64,000 nucleotides of DNA, taken from Natronosporangium sp035305625. Lineage in GTDB: Bacteria; Actinomycetota; Actinomycetes; Mycobacteriales; Micromonosporaceae. Positions 1-8,533 of the stretch are shown one piece after another. A program made the translations under genes and the position numbers. The notes below the pieces were generated by a model. The model was not told where the DNA came from. It saw only the letters and a program-made list of their open reading frames with translations, and ran no database searches. The stretch spans positions 620,001 through 684,000 of the forward strand of contig CAWEKD010000005.1 of NCBI GenBank assembly GCA_963809545.1. Reading direction: 5' to 3'. Positions within the stretch are counted from its first letter, which is position 1; each line of letters starts with the position of its first letter.

Positions 1-1
1 G

Positions 2-457
2 CTCGACCCGGCCGCCCGCGCCGGCGAGATCCGCACCGCCGGCATCGCCACGGTCGAGGCCGCCATCCAGCGGTACGCGGCCGGGGGCCGGCTGAACGAC
101 GAAGAGATCGCCCGGCTGTCGCTCCTCCTGGTCTCCATCCCGGTCCGGGACGCCGCCTGGCGGGCGATCGCCACGCCGGAACCACACCTCAATTTGTGGA
201 CCGACGTCACTCGCCGAGCGGACCCGCTGCTGGTGGCGGCCCCGGCCAGCCTGCTCGCGTTCACCGCCTGGCGGGCCGGCGACGGTGCGCTGGCGCGGCT
301 GGCCCTGGAGCGAGCGCTGACCGCCGATCCCGACTATCCGATGGCCCGGCTACTGTGGCAGGCGCTCCGGCACGGCCTACCGCCATCGATACTGGACGGC
401 TGGGGCACCCCGGCCTGGCAGGCCATGCTCGATGGCGCCCCCAGGAGGGAGGGGTGA
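2..457 (+). CDS. DUF4192 domain-containing protein, C-terminal part
   Basis: The frame is open from base 2 and stops at the TGA ending at 457, so the window begins inside the gene and about 151 C-terminal residues are visible. The end of the protein reads as WTDVTRRADPLL, VAAPASLLAF and AWRAGDGALARLALERAL, an Ala/Leu-rich helical tail that I recognise from actinobacterial DUF4192 proteins. The function of the family is not known. The gene converges on fdhD, with 30 bp between the two stops. The assignment rests on this tail only. Confidence 0.75.
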   Translation, partial: LDPAARAGEIRTAGIATVEAAIQRYAAGGRLNDEEIARLSLLLVSIPVRDAAWRAIATPEPHLNLWTDVTRRADPLLVAAPASLLAFTAWRAGDGALARLALERALTADPDYPMARLLWQALRHGLPPSILDGWGTPAWQAMLDGAPRREG

Positions 458-487
458 ACCGCCCGAACGCCGGTGTCACCCGCCCGC

Positions 488-1354
488 TCACTCCGGATGC
501 GCATACGCCGGCAGGGTGAGCCGGTGAGTGCCGGTGTAGACGTTCATCGTGGACCCGCGCAGGAACCCGAGCAGGGTCATCCCCGCCTCCTCCGCCAGGT
601 CCACCGCGAGCGTGCTCGGGGCCGACACCGCCGCCAGCACCGGTATCCCGGCCATCCACGCCTTCTGGGTCAATTCGAAGCTGGCCCGCCCGGAGACCAC
701 CAGCACCCGTTGCCGCAGCGGCAGCCGCTCCTGCCGTACCGCCCAGCCGATCAGCTTGTCGACCGCGTTGTGCCGGCCCACGTCCTCCCGGACCGCCTCC
801 AGTTGGCCGTCCGCAGTGAACAAACCGGCGGCGTGCAGGCCACCGGTGCGGGCGAACACCTTCTGCGCCTCCCGCAGCCGCTCCGGCAGCACGGCCAGCA
901 CCTCCGGTGACACCTGGACCGGATCGTCCGCCACCTGGTAGCGGGAACGAGTCCGCACCGCCTCCAGGCTGGCCTTGCCACACACCCCGCAGGAGCTGGT
1001 GGTGTAGAAGGAGCGGCTCACGTCGACCGCCGGCTCCGGCACGTGTGCCGCCAGGTTCACCCGGACCACGTTGTACGAATTCGGCTCCTCGGTCCCGGCG
1101 CACAGCTCGGCGGTGACCACATCCGCCGGATCCCGCACGATCCCCTCGGTGAACAGGAACCCCACCGCCAGGTCCAGATCGTCCCCGGGAGTACGCATGG
1201 TCACCGCCAGTGCCCTCCCAGGCCGGCCTGGTCGCCCCACCCGGATCTCCAGCGGCTCCTCCACCACGAGCGTGTCCGGCCGCATCCGTCGAGCGTCGGC
1301 CGGGATAGTCGCGTCGATCCGCAGCACCCGCCGTCGGTCCGTCACCCGCCCCAT
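488..1354 (-). CDS. fdhD: Formate dehydrogenase accessory sulfurtransferase FdhD
   Basis: FdhD passes sulfur from a cysteine desulfurase to the molybdenum cofactor so that formate dehydrogenase becomes active; it acts in the cytoplasm. The 288-residue product has the family length. The family's CxxC loop is present as SSCGVCGK with cysteines at about 122 and 125, and the N-terminal half carries the EEPLEIRV and GDDLDLAVGFLFTEG blocks. The ATG at 1354 is preceded by only a weak GGGTGA. No formate dehydrogenase subunit is in the window, so the client enzyme must be encoded elsewhere. The gene is divergent from the EamA exporter gene across a 144 bp gap. Confidence 0.93.
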   Translation of the reverse strand: MGRVTDRRRVLRIDATIPADARRMRPDTLVVEEPLEIRVGRPGRPGRALAVTMRTPGDDLDLAVGFLFTEGIVRDPADVVTAELCAGTEEPNSYNVVRVNLAAHVPEPAVDVSRSFYTTSSCGVCGKASLEAVRTRSRYQVADDPVQVSPEVLAVLPERLREAQKVFARTGGLHAAGLFTADGQLEAVREDVGRHNAVDKLIGWAVRQERLPLRQRVLVVSGRASFELTQKAWMAGIPVLAAVSAPSTLAVDLAEEAGMTLLGFLRGSTMNVYTGTHRLTLPAYAHPE

Positions 1355-1498
1355 TCACCCATCGTGCCACCGCTACGGGTCGCGATCGCCGATGACGACC
1401 CCGACCCAGGTGGCAGGACAGCCGTCGACCGGCGTGAAGTCGGTCACTCACCCCCGCCAGACTTATCGAATGTCTTAGGGAAGGGGCAGAGTCTCACT

Positions 1499-2485
1499 GT
1501 GACCGCACCGGTTTCCCCGCGGCCAAGCGCCGCTTATCTGGTCCCCGCCTTCGGCGTACTGGCAATGATCTGGGGCACCAGTTTCCTGTTCATCAAGGTG
1601 GGAGTGCGTGAATTGCACCCCGCGTACGTCACCCTCACCCGGGTCGCGCTGGGAGCGGTGACCATCCTGATCCTGCTGGCGGTGCTACGGCAGAAACTGC
1701 CTCGCAGCCCGCGGATCTGGGCCCACCTGGCGGTCGCCGGTGCGATCGGGGTGGCGCTTCCGTTCACCCTGTACGGGTACGGGGAGCAGCGGGTGCCGTC
1801 CCTGCTGGCCGGGATCTGGAACGCCACCACTCCACTGGCCACCCTGCCACTGGCGGTGTTGCTGTTCCGCACCGAGCGCTTCACCGCCCGGAAGTTGCTC
1901 GGGTTGGCGATCGGGTTCGCCGGGGTGTTGGTGGTGCTGGGGGTGTGGACGGGGGTGGGCGGCTCCGCCCTCACCGGTCAACTGATGTGCTTCGCCGCCG
2001 CCACCTGCTACTCGGTGGCGATCCCGTACATGAAGCGGTTCGTGACCGACAGCGACGTGTCGGAGCTGGCGTTGGTGGCCGGGCAGATGCTGTCCGCGAC
2101 CGCGGTCATGGCGGTGATCGCGCCGCTGCTGGCCGGGGCGCCCCCGGCCCCGACCAGCCTGTCCCCGGAGGTGGTGGGCAGCATGGTGGCCCTGGGTGCG
2201 CTCGGCACCGGGGTCGCGTTCGTGATCCACATGCGCAACATCCGCCTGGTCGGGGCGACCGCCGCCTCACTGGTCACCTACCTGTCTCCAGTGTGTGCGG
2301 TGGTGGCGGGAGTAGTGGTGTTGGGTGAGTCCCTGACCTGGTATCAGCCGGTCGGGGGGCTGGTGGTGCTGGCCGGGGTGGCGGTCTCCCAAGGAGTGCG
2401 GTGGCGGCGCCGTGCTCGCCCGGTGCCGCAGCCCGCGGCCACTGGCCCGGATCCGACGATCGATCCCGTGTCGGCCAAGCCCTGA
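1499..2485 (+). CDS. EamA/DMT-superfamily drug/metabolite exporter
   Basis: Predicted inner-membrane exporter of small metabolites with about ten transmembrane helices in two EamA repeats. The first repeat opens with FGVLAMIWGTSFLFIKVGV and the second with GQLMCFAAATCYSVAIPYMK, where the WGxxF-type opening is typical of the family. I start it at the GTG at 1499, since the frame upstream is antisense to fdhD and not EamA-like; AGGGGA lies some distance upstream. That gives 328 residues, the usual size. The substrate cannot be read from sequence. The C-terminus is a short basic and Pro-rich cytoplasmic tail. Confidence 0.88.
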   Translation: MTAPVSPRPSAAYLVPAFGVLAMIWGTSFLFIKVGVRELHPAYVTLTRVALGAVTILILLAVLRQKLPRSPRIWAHLAVAGAIGVALPFTLYGYGEQRVPSLLAGIWNATTPLATLPLAVLLFRTERFTARKLLGLAIGFAGVLVVLGVWTGVGGSALTGQLMCFAAATCYSVAIPYMKRFVTDSDVSELALVAGQMLSATAVMAVIAPLLAGAPPAPTSLSPEVVGSMVALGALGTGVAFVIHMRNIRLVGATAASLVTYLSPVCAVVAGVVVLGESLTWYQPVGGLVVLAGVAVSQGVRWRRRARPVPQPAATGPDPTIDPVSAKP

Positions 2486-2518
2486 TGGCGCCCGGAGCGG
2501 AACCGTCCCTACGGACGA

Positions 2519-3594
2519 TCAGCCGTGCGCGGCGGCCCATGCCCGCAGCCGATCCGCGGACCAGGTGTTCACCACCTGCTCCGGGGGCACCCCGCAGGCG
2601 ACCGCCCGCTGGCATCCGAATCGCAGCCAATCCAGTTGGCCGGGGGCGTGCGCGTCGCTGTCGATGGCGAATCGGCATCCCGCCGCCACCGCCAGCCGCA
2701 GCAGCCGCTTCGGCGGGTCCAACCGATCCGGCCGACTGTTGATCTCCACCGCCTTGTCATGGGCGGCGCAGGCGGCGAACACCGCCTCGGCGTCGAAGTG
2801 GATCGGGGGACGGAGCTGGCCTGCCCGATGCCCCTTGTCTCCGCCGGTGCCCAGCCCCAGCGTGGCCGCAGATACCTTCCGGCTGGTGCAGTGCCCGAGG
2901 ATGTCCAGGTGCGGATTCTCCACCGCCCGCACCATCCGGCGCGTCATCTGCGCAGGATGGTCCCGCAGCTGAGTGTGCACCGACCCGACCACCACATCCA
3001 ACTCGGCCAGTAACTCCGGCTCCTGATCCAGCGACCCGTCCGGGAGAATGTCCACCTCGATTCCGGTGAGGATCCGGAACCCTTCAGGCAACTCCTGGTT
3101 GATCTCGCGGATCCGCGCCAATTGCCGGCGTAACCGAGCGGCACTGAGCCCGCGCGCCACTTTCAGGCTGGGGGAGTGGTCGGTCAGTACGAGATATTCG
3201 TGGCCCAGCTCCACCGCGGCCAGCGCCATCTCTTCGATCGGAGAACCCCCGTCAGACCAGTTCGAGTGGCAGTGGCAGTCGCCCCGGAGCGCCCCCCCCC
3301 CCGCAGCTCGGCCGCGGCCTCGTCCAGCGCTACCTCGGCATCGATCAACCGCCGCAGGTAGGCCGGCTCCTGCCCGGCCAGCGACTCGGCTACGCACCAG
3401 GCGGTCACGTCCCCCAGTCCGGGCAGCTCCGCCAGGGTGCCGGCGGCGGCGCGGGCGGTCAGTTCATCGGTCGACACCTCCGCCACCGCGGCGGCGGCGT
3501 TCCGGAACGCCCGCACCCGATGCCTACTCTCGTTCGCTCGCTCCAGCAGGAATGCGATCCGCCGCAGATCCGCCACCGGGTCGCGAGGCTTCAT
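2519..3594 (-). pseudogene. Helix-hairpin-helix plus PHP-domain phosphoesterase, frameshifted at a G tract
   Basis: Two overlapping frames together make one protein. The N-terminal part (ATG at 3594) has a PolX-like helical and helix-hairpin-helix region with RIAFLLERANESRHRVRAF and LAELPGLGDVTAW. The C-terminal part is a complete PHP metal-dependent phosphoesterase module with GDCHCHSNWSDGG, LTDHS, GIEVDI, GSVHTQ, GHCTSRK, EINSRP and DSDAHA, all likely metal ligands. The frames join at an 11-base C run at 3292-3302 (G run on the coding strand); 9 or 12 bases would restore a single frame. No polymerase domain is present. The product would act as a phosphatase or nuclease in the cytoplasm; the substrate is unknown. 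A sequencing error is as likely as a real lesion. Confidence 0.75.
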
Positions 3595-3773
3595 AAGCGT
3601 CACAGTAGCGGATGTACGACAAATGGGGGCCTATTCCCATTCGTTCCCGCGGTTCGCCGCGTTCACCGCCGTGCACTAGGTGCGGTTGATAACGATTCAG
3701 ATCCTCAGACGACATCGGCACCGAAATAGGGCGTGCTGTGGCTCACGGTTACACCCCTGGAGATATAGACATA

Positions 3774-5375
3774 ATGTTGACCACCCTTAGAGCGGCGCTC
3801 TCCCTGGCGCTGCTGGCAGGTTTTTACGTTTACGCACTCGTAGTCGCCGCGGCCTCGGTGTCCCTGGCGCTCCTCCTAGGTGGCCTCCTCGGCTACAACA
3901 AGCTCGCCATTTTCTTGGTCATCGCCGGTGTACTGACGGCGGTGGCGGTGGTACGAGCGACCTGGCGGGTCGCCCGCGCCAAGTACGTTCCGTACGGGCT
4001 GCTGATCACTGAGGACCGTGCCCCGGAACTGTGGGCCACGGTGCGGGAACTCGCCGCCGCGGTCGGCACCCGCCCGCCGGACGAGATCCGGTTGGTGCCG
4101 GAGGTGAACGCGGCGGTCTCAGAGGACAACCGGTTGCTGGGGTTGCGCGGTGGGCGCCGCTATCTCTACCTCGGTCTGCCGCTGCTGCAGGCGTTCACCG
4201 TCGCGCAGCTGCGCGCGGTACTGGCCCACGAGCTCGGCCACTACTCCCACCAGCATGTGCGGCTCGCGGAGCCGGTCTACCGGGGTCGGTTGCTGATCGC
4301 ACACACCATGGCCCAGTTGTCCCGGGATCGGACCTGGCTCACCCGCTGGGTGATGCGGCTGTACGCGTACTTCTACTTCCTGGTGTCGATGGCGGTGAGC
4401 CGGGCCCAGGAGATCGAAGCGGATCGGGCGTCGGTCCGGTTGGCCGGGCGGAGCTCGGCGATCCAGGCGCTACGGGAACTCCCCGGCCTCAGCGCCGCCT
4501 GGAACTTCTACCTGGAGAGTTACGTGGTGCTGGGCAAGGACACCAACCTGGCTCCCGCCGGCGTCTTGTCACACTTCACCTCCCTGCTGGAGGGTCGTTC
4601 GAAGGAACTGGCGGAGATTCGGGCGAGCGCACCGTCCGCTCGACGTTCCTGGTGGGACTCGCACCCGTCCGATGCGGAACGGATCGCGATGATGGCACGG
4701 GAGCCGGACCCATCGGTGGCGGCGGATGAGCGCCCGGCCAGGATCTTCTTGCCTGACCTTGATGCCGCGGCGGCCGAGTTGGAGGAGGTGACGTTCCCGT
4801 TCGAGGGCCGGCAGCGGGTGTCGTTCGAGCAGTACGTCGCGGCCAGCCTCGCGGCCTCCTACCAGAAGCAGGCCGACCGGGTGTACCGGAGCCTCGCCCG
4901 GATCACCGAACCGACGTTCCCCACCCTGGGGACGGTGCTGGACCTGCTGGCGGCTGGGCGGGCGGACGAACTCGGCGCCACCCTCGTCCCGGCCGGGAGC
5001 GCCCCAGAGGTCATTCGGGAGGCCACCCGGGAGGCGGTCTGGACCACGATCGTGGCCGGGCTCTGCGCCGCCGGAGCCGCCCGCTGGCAGTTGAGCTGGT
5101 CCGGTCCGGCCGTGCTGGTGGACTCCACCGGTAAGGAGATCGACCACCAGCAGCTGGTGGAGCGGGCGTTGGGCGGACAGGCGACGGAAGTGGCCGCGGA
5201 GCTGACCGCCACCGGCGTGGACCTGGCGGCCACCGCGGAAAAGGCGACAATCGATTTCTCGGATGCTCAGCCGCTGGCCGCCCTGTTGAACGTCGTCGTC
5301 AACGGTAAACGGCAGGATCTGCTGATCCTCGACAAGGGACTGATGACCCTGCCGCCGGCTCCCTATCTGCTATAG
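3774..5375 (+). CDS. M48-family membrane zinc metalloprotease
   Basis: Membrane-embedded peptidase related to HtpX/Ste24. Counting from the ATG at 3774, two N-terminal hydrophobic segments lie at about residues 6-36 and 44-62. The zinc motif HELGH is at 152-156 and the third ligand region QEIEADR is at about 212-218, so the active site looks intact. A long C-terminal half of about 280 residues has no motif I recognise. I prefer the ATG over the GTG at 3738 because GGAG lies 11 bases upstream. The length of 533 residues is longer than HtpX (about 290). A small protein gene follows 18 bp downstream. Confidence 0.85.
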   Translation: MLTTLRAALSLALLAGFYVYALVVAAASVSLALLLGGLLGYNKLAIFLVIAGVLTAVAVVRATWRVARAKYVPYGLLITEDRAPELWATVRELAAAVGTRPPDEIRLVPEVNAAVSEDNRLLGLRGGRRYLYLGLPLLQAFTVAQLRAVLAHELGHYSHQHVRLAEPVYRGRLLIAHTMAQLSRDRTWLTRWVMRLYAYFYFLVSMAVSRAQEIEADRASVRLAGRSSAIQALRELPGLSAAWNFYLESYVVLGKDTNLAPAGVLSHFTSLLEGRSKELAEIRASAPSARRSWWDSHPSDAERIAMMAREPDPSVAADERPARIFLPDLDAAAAELEEVTFPFEGRQRVSFEQYVAASLAASYQKQADRVYRSLARITEPTFPTLGTVLDLLAAGRADELGATLVPAGSAPEVIREATREAVWTTIVAGLCAAGAARWQLSWSGPAVLVDSTGKEIDHQQLVERALGGQATEVAAELTATGVDLAATAEKATIDFSDAQPLAALLNVVVNGKRQDLLILDKGLMTLPPAPYLL

Positions 5376-5393
5376 GGAAGGGCACCCCGCCGG

Positions 5394-5636
5394 ATGCAGA
5401 AGCTCCTCCAAGGTGGGATGAGTGCCCTGACCGCGGTGCCTGGCCACCGGCTCGTGGCGTATGAGGAGATGGCGGCAGCCGCGTCGAAGGGGAGGTTGCG
5501 GGCGAAGGTGACCTTCCACCTGCACTCCGGTGAGCAGCTCGTGATCAAGTCAACCAGCGCCACCCAGGAGCTGGGGGACGGTTGGAGGGCGCTCGGTAGC
5601 GCCGCCAGCATGCTCACGCCCACCTCGTCGCGCTGA
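5394..5636 (+). CDS. Small hypothetical protein downstream of the M48 protease
   Basis: An 80-residue frame that starts 18 bp after the M48 stop, with GGGAAGGG upstream of the ATG. Codon third positions are strongly G/C, as in neighbouring real genes. The core, VTFHLHSGEQLVIKSTSATQ followed by a GWRALGSAA helix, looks like two or three beta strands and a helix, a pattern seen in small PH-like domains. I do not recognise a family. The close spacing suggests co-transcription with the protease, but no functional link is shown. A start at the internal ATG of MSALTAVPGH is also possible. Confidence 0.45.
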   Translation: MQKLLQGGMSALTAVPGHRLVAYEEMAAAASKGRLRAKVTFHLHSGEQLVIKSTSATQELGDGWRALGSAASMLTPTSSR

Positions 5637-5725
5637 TCCAGTGACACCGGCCGGCCCGAGGTGACCCACGGCGAGCAGCGACACCCGGTGGTCACCGCCG
5701 GGCCGGCGGAGCGCTGACGACGGTC

Positions 5726-6733
5726 TTACGCGGGGCGGACCGCGCTGACCGTCCGCCGATCGGGCGCCACCGCGGTCACCCACCCGCCGACCCGCCCCAA
5801 CCGCAGCAGCACATCAGCGCGGGCCGGCAGGGTGGCCCGGTCGTGTGCTCGGGGCGGCCAGTCACCGCGCACCTGCGCCCCGGTGGTCAGCCACTCCCGC
5901 AGCTGAGGAATGGGGTGGGCGCTGTCCAATGCGGCGGCGGCGTCGGCCAGCACGTCGGTCACCTTCGCCAGCGCGGGTTTGACCGCGGCCGCGTTGCCGC
6001 CGCACATGGCGGCGGTCAGAGCGGGGGGAGTGGCCGCTACCCGGGTGCCGTCCCGGAACGAACCGGCCGCCAAGGTCAGCGCCAACCGGTCGTCCGCTAC
6101 CGAGGCGGCCAACGCGGCCGCGAGCAGATGCGGCACATGGGAGATCGCCGCTACCGCCCGGTCGTGCTCCGCCGCGGTGGTGGGCACTACCCGTGCCCCC
6201 AACCGGGTGATCAGATCGGCCAAGAGCAGCCAGTCGGCCAGGGACGTGTCCGGTTCCAGGCACAGCGCCCAGGCGCAGCCGGTAAACAGGTCGGGATCCG
6301 CAGCGGTGAACCCGGAGGTTTCTCGACCCGCCATCGGGTGCCCCCCGATGAACCCCGCCAACCGGGCGTGTGGACCGGACAGCCGCTGCTCCACCAGCTT
6401 CCGCACCGGCTCTTTCACCGAGGTGACGTCGGTGACCAGTCCGGTGTAGCCGGCACTGACCAGCTGGTACAGCACCTCGTCCACCGCCGGCAGCGGGACC
6501 GCGACCACGACCAGCTCCGCCCGGGCGACCGCGTCGGGCACGCTGCCGGCCACCTGCCAGCGCGCCGCCGCGGGCGCTTGGGCAGCGGCGGTACGGGCCG
6601 CGGCCCGAGTGGCCGGATCCACGTCATAGCCGTACACGGTGTGCCCAGCCGTGGCCAGCGCCCGGAGCACTGACCCGCCGATCAATCCCAGCCCGATGAC
6701 CGCGATGTTCACGCAGGGAGCTTCGCATATCAC
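5726..6733 (-). CDS. tyrA: Prephenate dehydrogenase
   Basis: TyrA oxidatively decarboxylates prephenate to 4-hydroxyphenylpyruvate with NAD(P), the tyrosine branch of aromatic amino-acid synthesis. The Rossmann motif GLGLIGGS is at residues 14-21, followed by TDVTSVKEPV, the GGHPMAGRETSGF substrate-binding block and the ISHVPHLLAAAL helix, all hallmarks of the family. The 335-residue length fits a dehydrogenase without a chorismate mutase or long ACT domain. Two GTG starts are possible: 6733, with CAGGG upstream, and 6715 (VNIAVIGLG), closer to the usual N-terminus but with no clear ribosome site. Confidence 0.93.
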   Translation of the reverse strand: MICEAPCVNIAVIGLGLIGGSVLRALATAGHTVYGYDVDPATRAAARTAAAQAPAAARWQVAGSVPDAVARAELVVVAVPLPAVDEVLYQLVSAGYTGLVTDVTSVKEPVRKLVEQRLSGPHARLAGFIGGHPMAGRETSGFTAADPDLFTGCAWALCLEPDTSLADWLLLADLITRLGARVVPTTAAEHDRAVAAISHVPHLLAAALAASVADDRLALTLAAGSFRDGTRVAATPPALTAAMCGGNAAAVKPALAKVTDVLADAAAALDSAHPIPQLREWLTTGAQVRGDWPPRAHDRATLPARADVLLRLGRVGGWVTAVAPDRRTVSAVRPA

Positions 6734-6824
6734 CGGTGACCCTGCCGGCGGAGGCGGCTGGCGCCGCCGGTCGCCACCAGGCTTGGGATGGCGTAACTAC
6801 GGCCAGTGACCCCTGGAGAACGGT

Positions 6825-6830
6825 TAGCCT
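6825..6830 (+). promoter_or_regulatory. Probable -10 element of a leaderless promoter
   Basis: TAGCCT ends 7 bp before the ATG at 6838 and no Shine-Dalgarno sequence precedes that ATG. This spacing is typical of leaderless actinobacterial transcripts whose first base is the start codon. Confidence 0.5.
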
Positions 6831-6837
6831 GCCTGGC

Positions 6838-7224
6838 ATGGACCAGGGGATCGGGACCGACCATGAGCAGGGTGGGGAGGCACCCTGGTGTGGTCTAACC
6901 CCGTCCGGCCTGTTCCCGGTCGGGCCGCCCCGCCCCACCTATCGGGAGCCGCATCCCGTCCACCTGGTGGCGGCCCTGAGTGGGTTCGCAGGCGCGACCG
7001 GTTGGCTTACGCTGTTCCCGCTGCTGGCCACGGATCTGGCCGGCGGCCTGCGGTGGCTGCTGGCCGCGGTCGTGCTGGCGGCCCTGGTCGCGGGCGTGTT
7101 GACCCGGTACGGCGACCGGGGGGTGGCGGTCGGCGTGGCGGTGGCCACGGGGCTGGCCGGGTCGGTGGCGATCGGTGTGGCGTGGCTGGGATGGGCGGTG
7201 ACGGGCGACTGGCCCCTGTGGTGA
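6838..7224 (+). CDS. Small membrane protein of unknown function
   Basis: A 128-residue protein with a soluble N-terminal stretch of about 40 residues rich in Gly and Pro, then three hydrophobic helices (HLVAALSGFAGATGWLTLF, WLLAAVVLAALVAGVL, and a VAVGVAVATGLAGSVAIGV stretch running to the C-terminal WPLW). I do not recognise a named family. The start is chosen because TAGCCT stands at -10 distance. The gene is divergent from tyrA and 116 bp upstream of the tadA-associated gene. It may be a conserved hypothetical membrane protein of the family. Confidence 0.7.
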   Translation: MDQGIGTDHEQGGEAPWCGLTPSGLFPVGPPRPTYREPHPVHLVAALSGFAGATGWLTLFPLLATDLAGGLRWLLAAVVLAALVAGVLTRYGDRGVAVGVAVATGLAGSVAIGVAWLGWAVTGDWPLW

Positions 7225-7340
7225 GTCGTTGGGTGACCGTGTAAGGCGCCGCAGCGGCCGAACATGACATACGCTGCGGGAGCCGCAGTGGAAGCGGTAC
7301 CGGCCAGTGCGGCCGGACAAGACAAGTTGCAGGGGGGCAG

Positions 7341-7853
7341 GTGGCGCACGTGGCCATTGCGGTGGCACGAGGCAAGGAAGGCTGGACTGCGACCGAAGTG
7401 AGCCTCGCCGACGTCGCGGATCTCGACGACGTCGCGGATCAACTGCGGGACATCAACCCGGACGCGGACGTCTCACTGCTGTTCGTGGAGGCGGACGACG
7501 CGTACCTGGTGATCGTCCGATTGGACGCCACCGACGACCTACGGGTATTCGGCACGGATTCGGCCTTCGCCCGCGAGTCGCGGTTGGGGGGATTGCTCCT
7601 GGACGAGGTAACCGGTCCCGCGGTGGCGATTGAGGACGCGTTGGCGGCGGCAGAGTCGGATGAGCCGCGGCCCACCGGCGGGCCAGACGCGGAACCGGTC
7701 GGGGACGCGGATCTGTTGGCTGATCTAGGGGTGAGCTCCGACCTGCTGCTGGAGATCTGCACCCGTGAGGGGATGCTGCCGGCGGACATGACCTCCGAAC
7801 TGGCCCAACTGATCGGCTGCGGTGACGAGGTGGAGGAGTTGCGCGAGGCGTGA
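7341..7853 (+). CDS. tRNA adenosine deaminase-associated protein
   Basis: A 170-residue acidic protein that I recognise as the actinobacterial partner encoded directly before tadA. It opens with VAIAVARGKEGWTATEVSL, has an Asp-rich middle (DLDDVADQLRDINPDADVS), and ends in a helical domain (LLEICTREGMLPADMTSEL). The biochemical role of this family is not established; constant pairing with tadA suggests a role in tRNA wobble editing or a related complex. The start is the GTG at 7341 behind a strong AGGGGGG. Its stop overlaps the tadA start by four bases (GTGA), so the two are probably translationally coupled. Confidence 0.87.
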   Translation: MAHVAIAVARGKEGWTATEVSLADVADLDDVADQLRDINPDADVSLLFVEADDAYLVIVRLDATDDLRVFGTDSAFARESRLGGLLLDEVTGPAVAIEDALAAAESDEPRPTGGPDAEPVGDADLLADLGVSSDLLLEICTREGMLPADMTSELAQLIGCGDEVEELREA

Positions 7854-8428
7854 TCGGAACGCCGGGGCGGATCCCGGCCGAGCGGGTCGAGTGGATGCGC
7901 CGGGCCTTGGCGGTGGCCACCACTCCTCCGGTGGTCCCCGGGGACCCATCGGACAACCTGGCCTGGGCGACAGAGGAACCGAGCGGTCGGGAGGATCCAG
8001 GGCGGCCACCGGACGTCCCGGTGGGGGCGGTGGTGTACGCGCCGGACGGCACGGAGTTGGCCACCGGCCGCAATGAGCGGGAGTTGACCGGTGACCCGAC
8101 CGCGCACGCGGAGATCGTGGCGTTGCGGCGGGCCGCGGCGGTGACCGGCTCATGGCGGTTGACCGGCTGCACCCTGGTGGTGACCTTGGAGCCCTGCACC
8201 ATGTGTGCCGGAGCGCTGGTGCTGGCGCGGGTGGCGACGCTGGTGTTCGGTGCGTGGGAGCCGAAGACCGGGGCGGTGGGGTCGCTGTGGGACGTGGTCC
8301 GGGATCGGCGCCTCAATCACCGCCTGGAGGTGTACGGCGGGGTGCTGGCCGACGAGTGCGCCGCCCTCCTACGGGACTTCTTCCGCTCCCACCCCGGGAT
8401 CGCCGGCCCCGGCGGGGCCGCCTTCTAG
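7850..8428 (+). CDS. tadA: tRNA-specific adenosine deaminase (TadA-like), with Pro-rich insert
   Basis: Zinc-dependent deaminase that converts A34 to inosine in the anticodon of tRNA-Arg(ACG). The zinc ligands and proton shuttle are visible as HAE at 86-88 and PCTMC at 115-119. At 192 residues it is longer than usual (about 150), mainly because residues 25-56 between the first helix and VPVGAVV form a Pro/Gly/Asp-rich insert. The GTG start overlaps the stop of the associated protein. A general nucleoside deaminase role cannot be excluded, but the context supports tRNA editing. Confidence 0.88.
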   Translation: MIGTPGRIPAERVEWMRRALAVATTPPVVPGDPSDNLAWATEEPSGREDPGRPPDVPVGAVVYAPDGTELATGRNERELTGDPTAHAEIVALRRAAAVTGSWRLTGCTLVVTLEPCTMCAGALVLARVATLVFGAWEPKTGAVGSLWDVVRDRRLNHRLEVYGGVLADECAALLRDFFRSHPGIAGPGGAAF

Positions 8429-8533
8429 GCTCTGGTCGGGGGAAAGCGTGCGTGGCCGCCCCCGGTGACCGGGATGTGGCACGGAGCACGTCCCAGGGCG
8501 AAGCCGCCGAGATGCGGCCTACGCTGGGGAACC

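Noticed and set aside
261..1451. A 396-residue minus-strand frame.
   Set aside because: A shifted frame over fdhD with Gly/Arg-rich noise; FdhD itself is in another frame.
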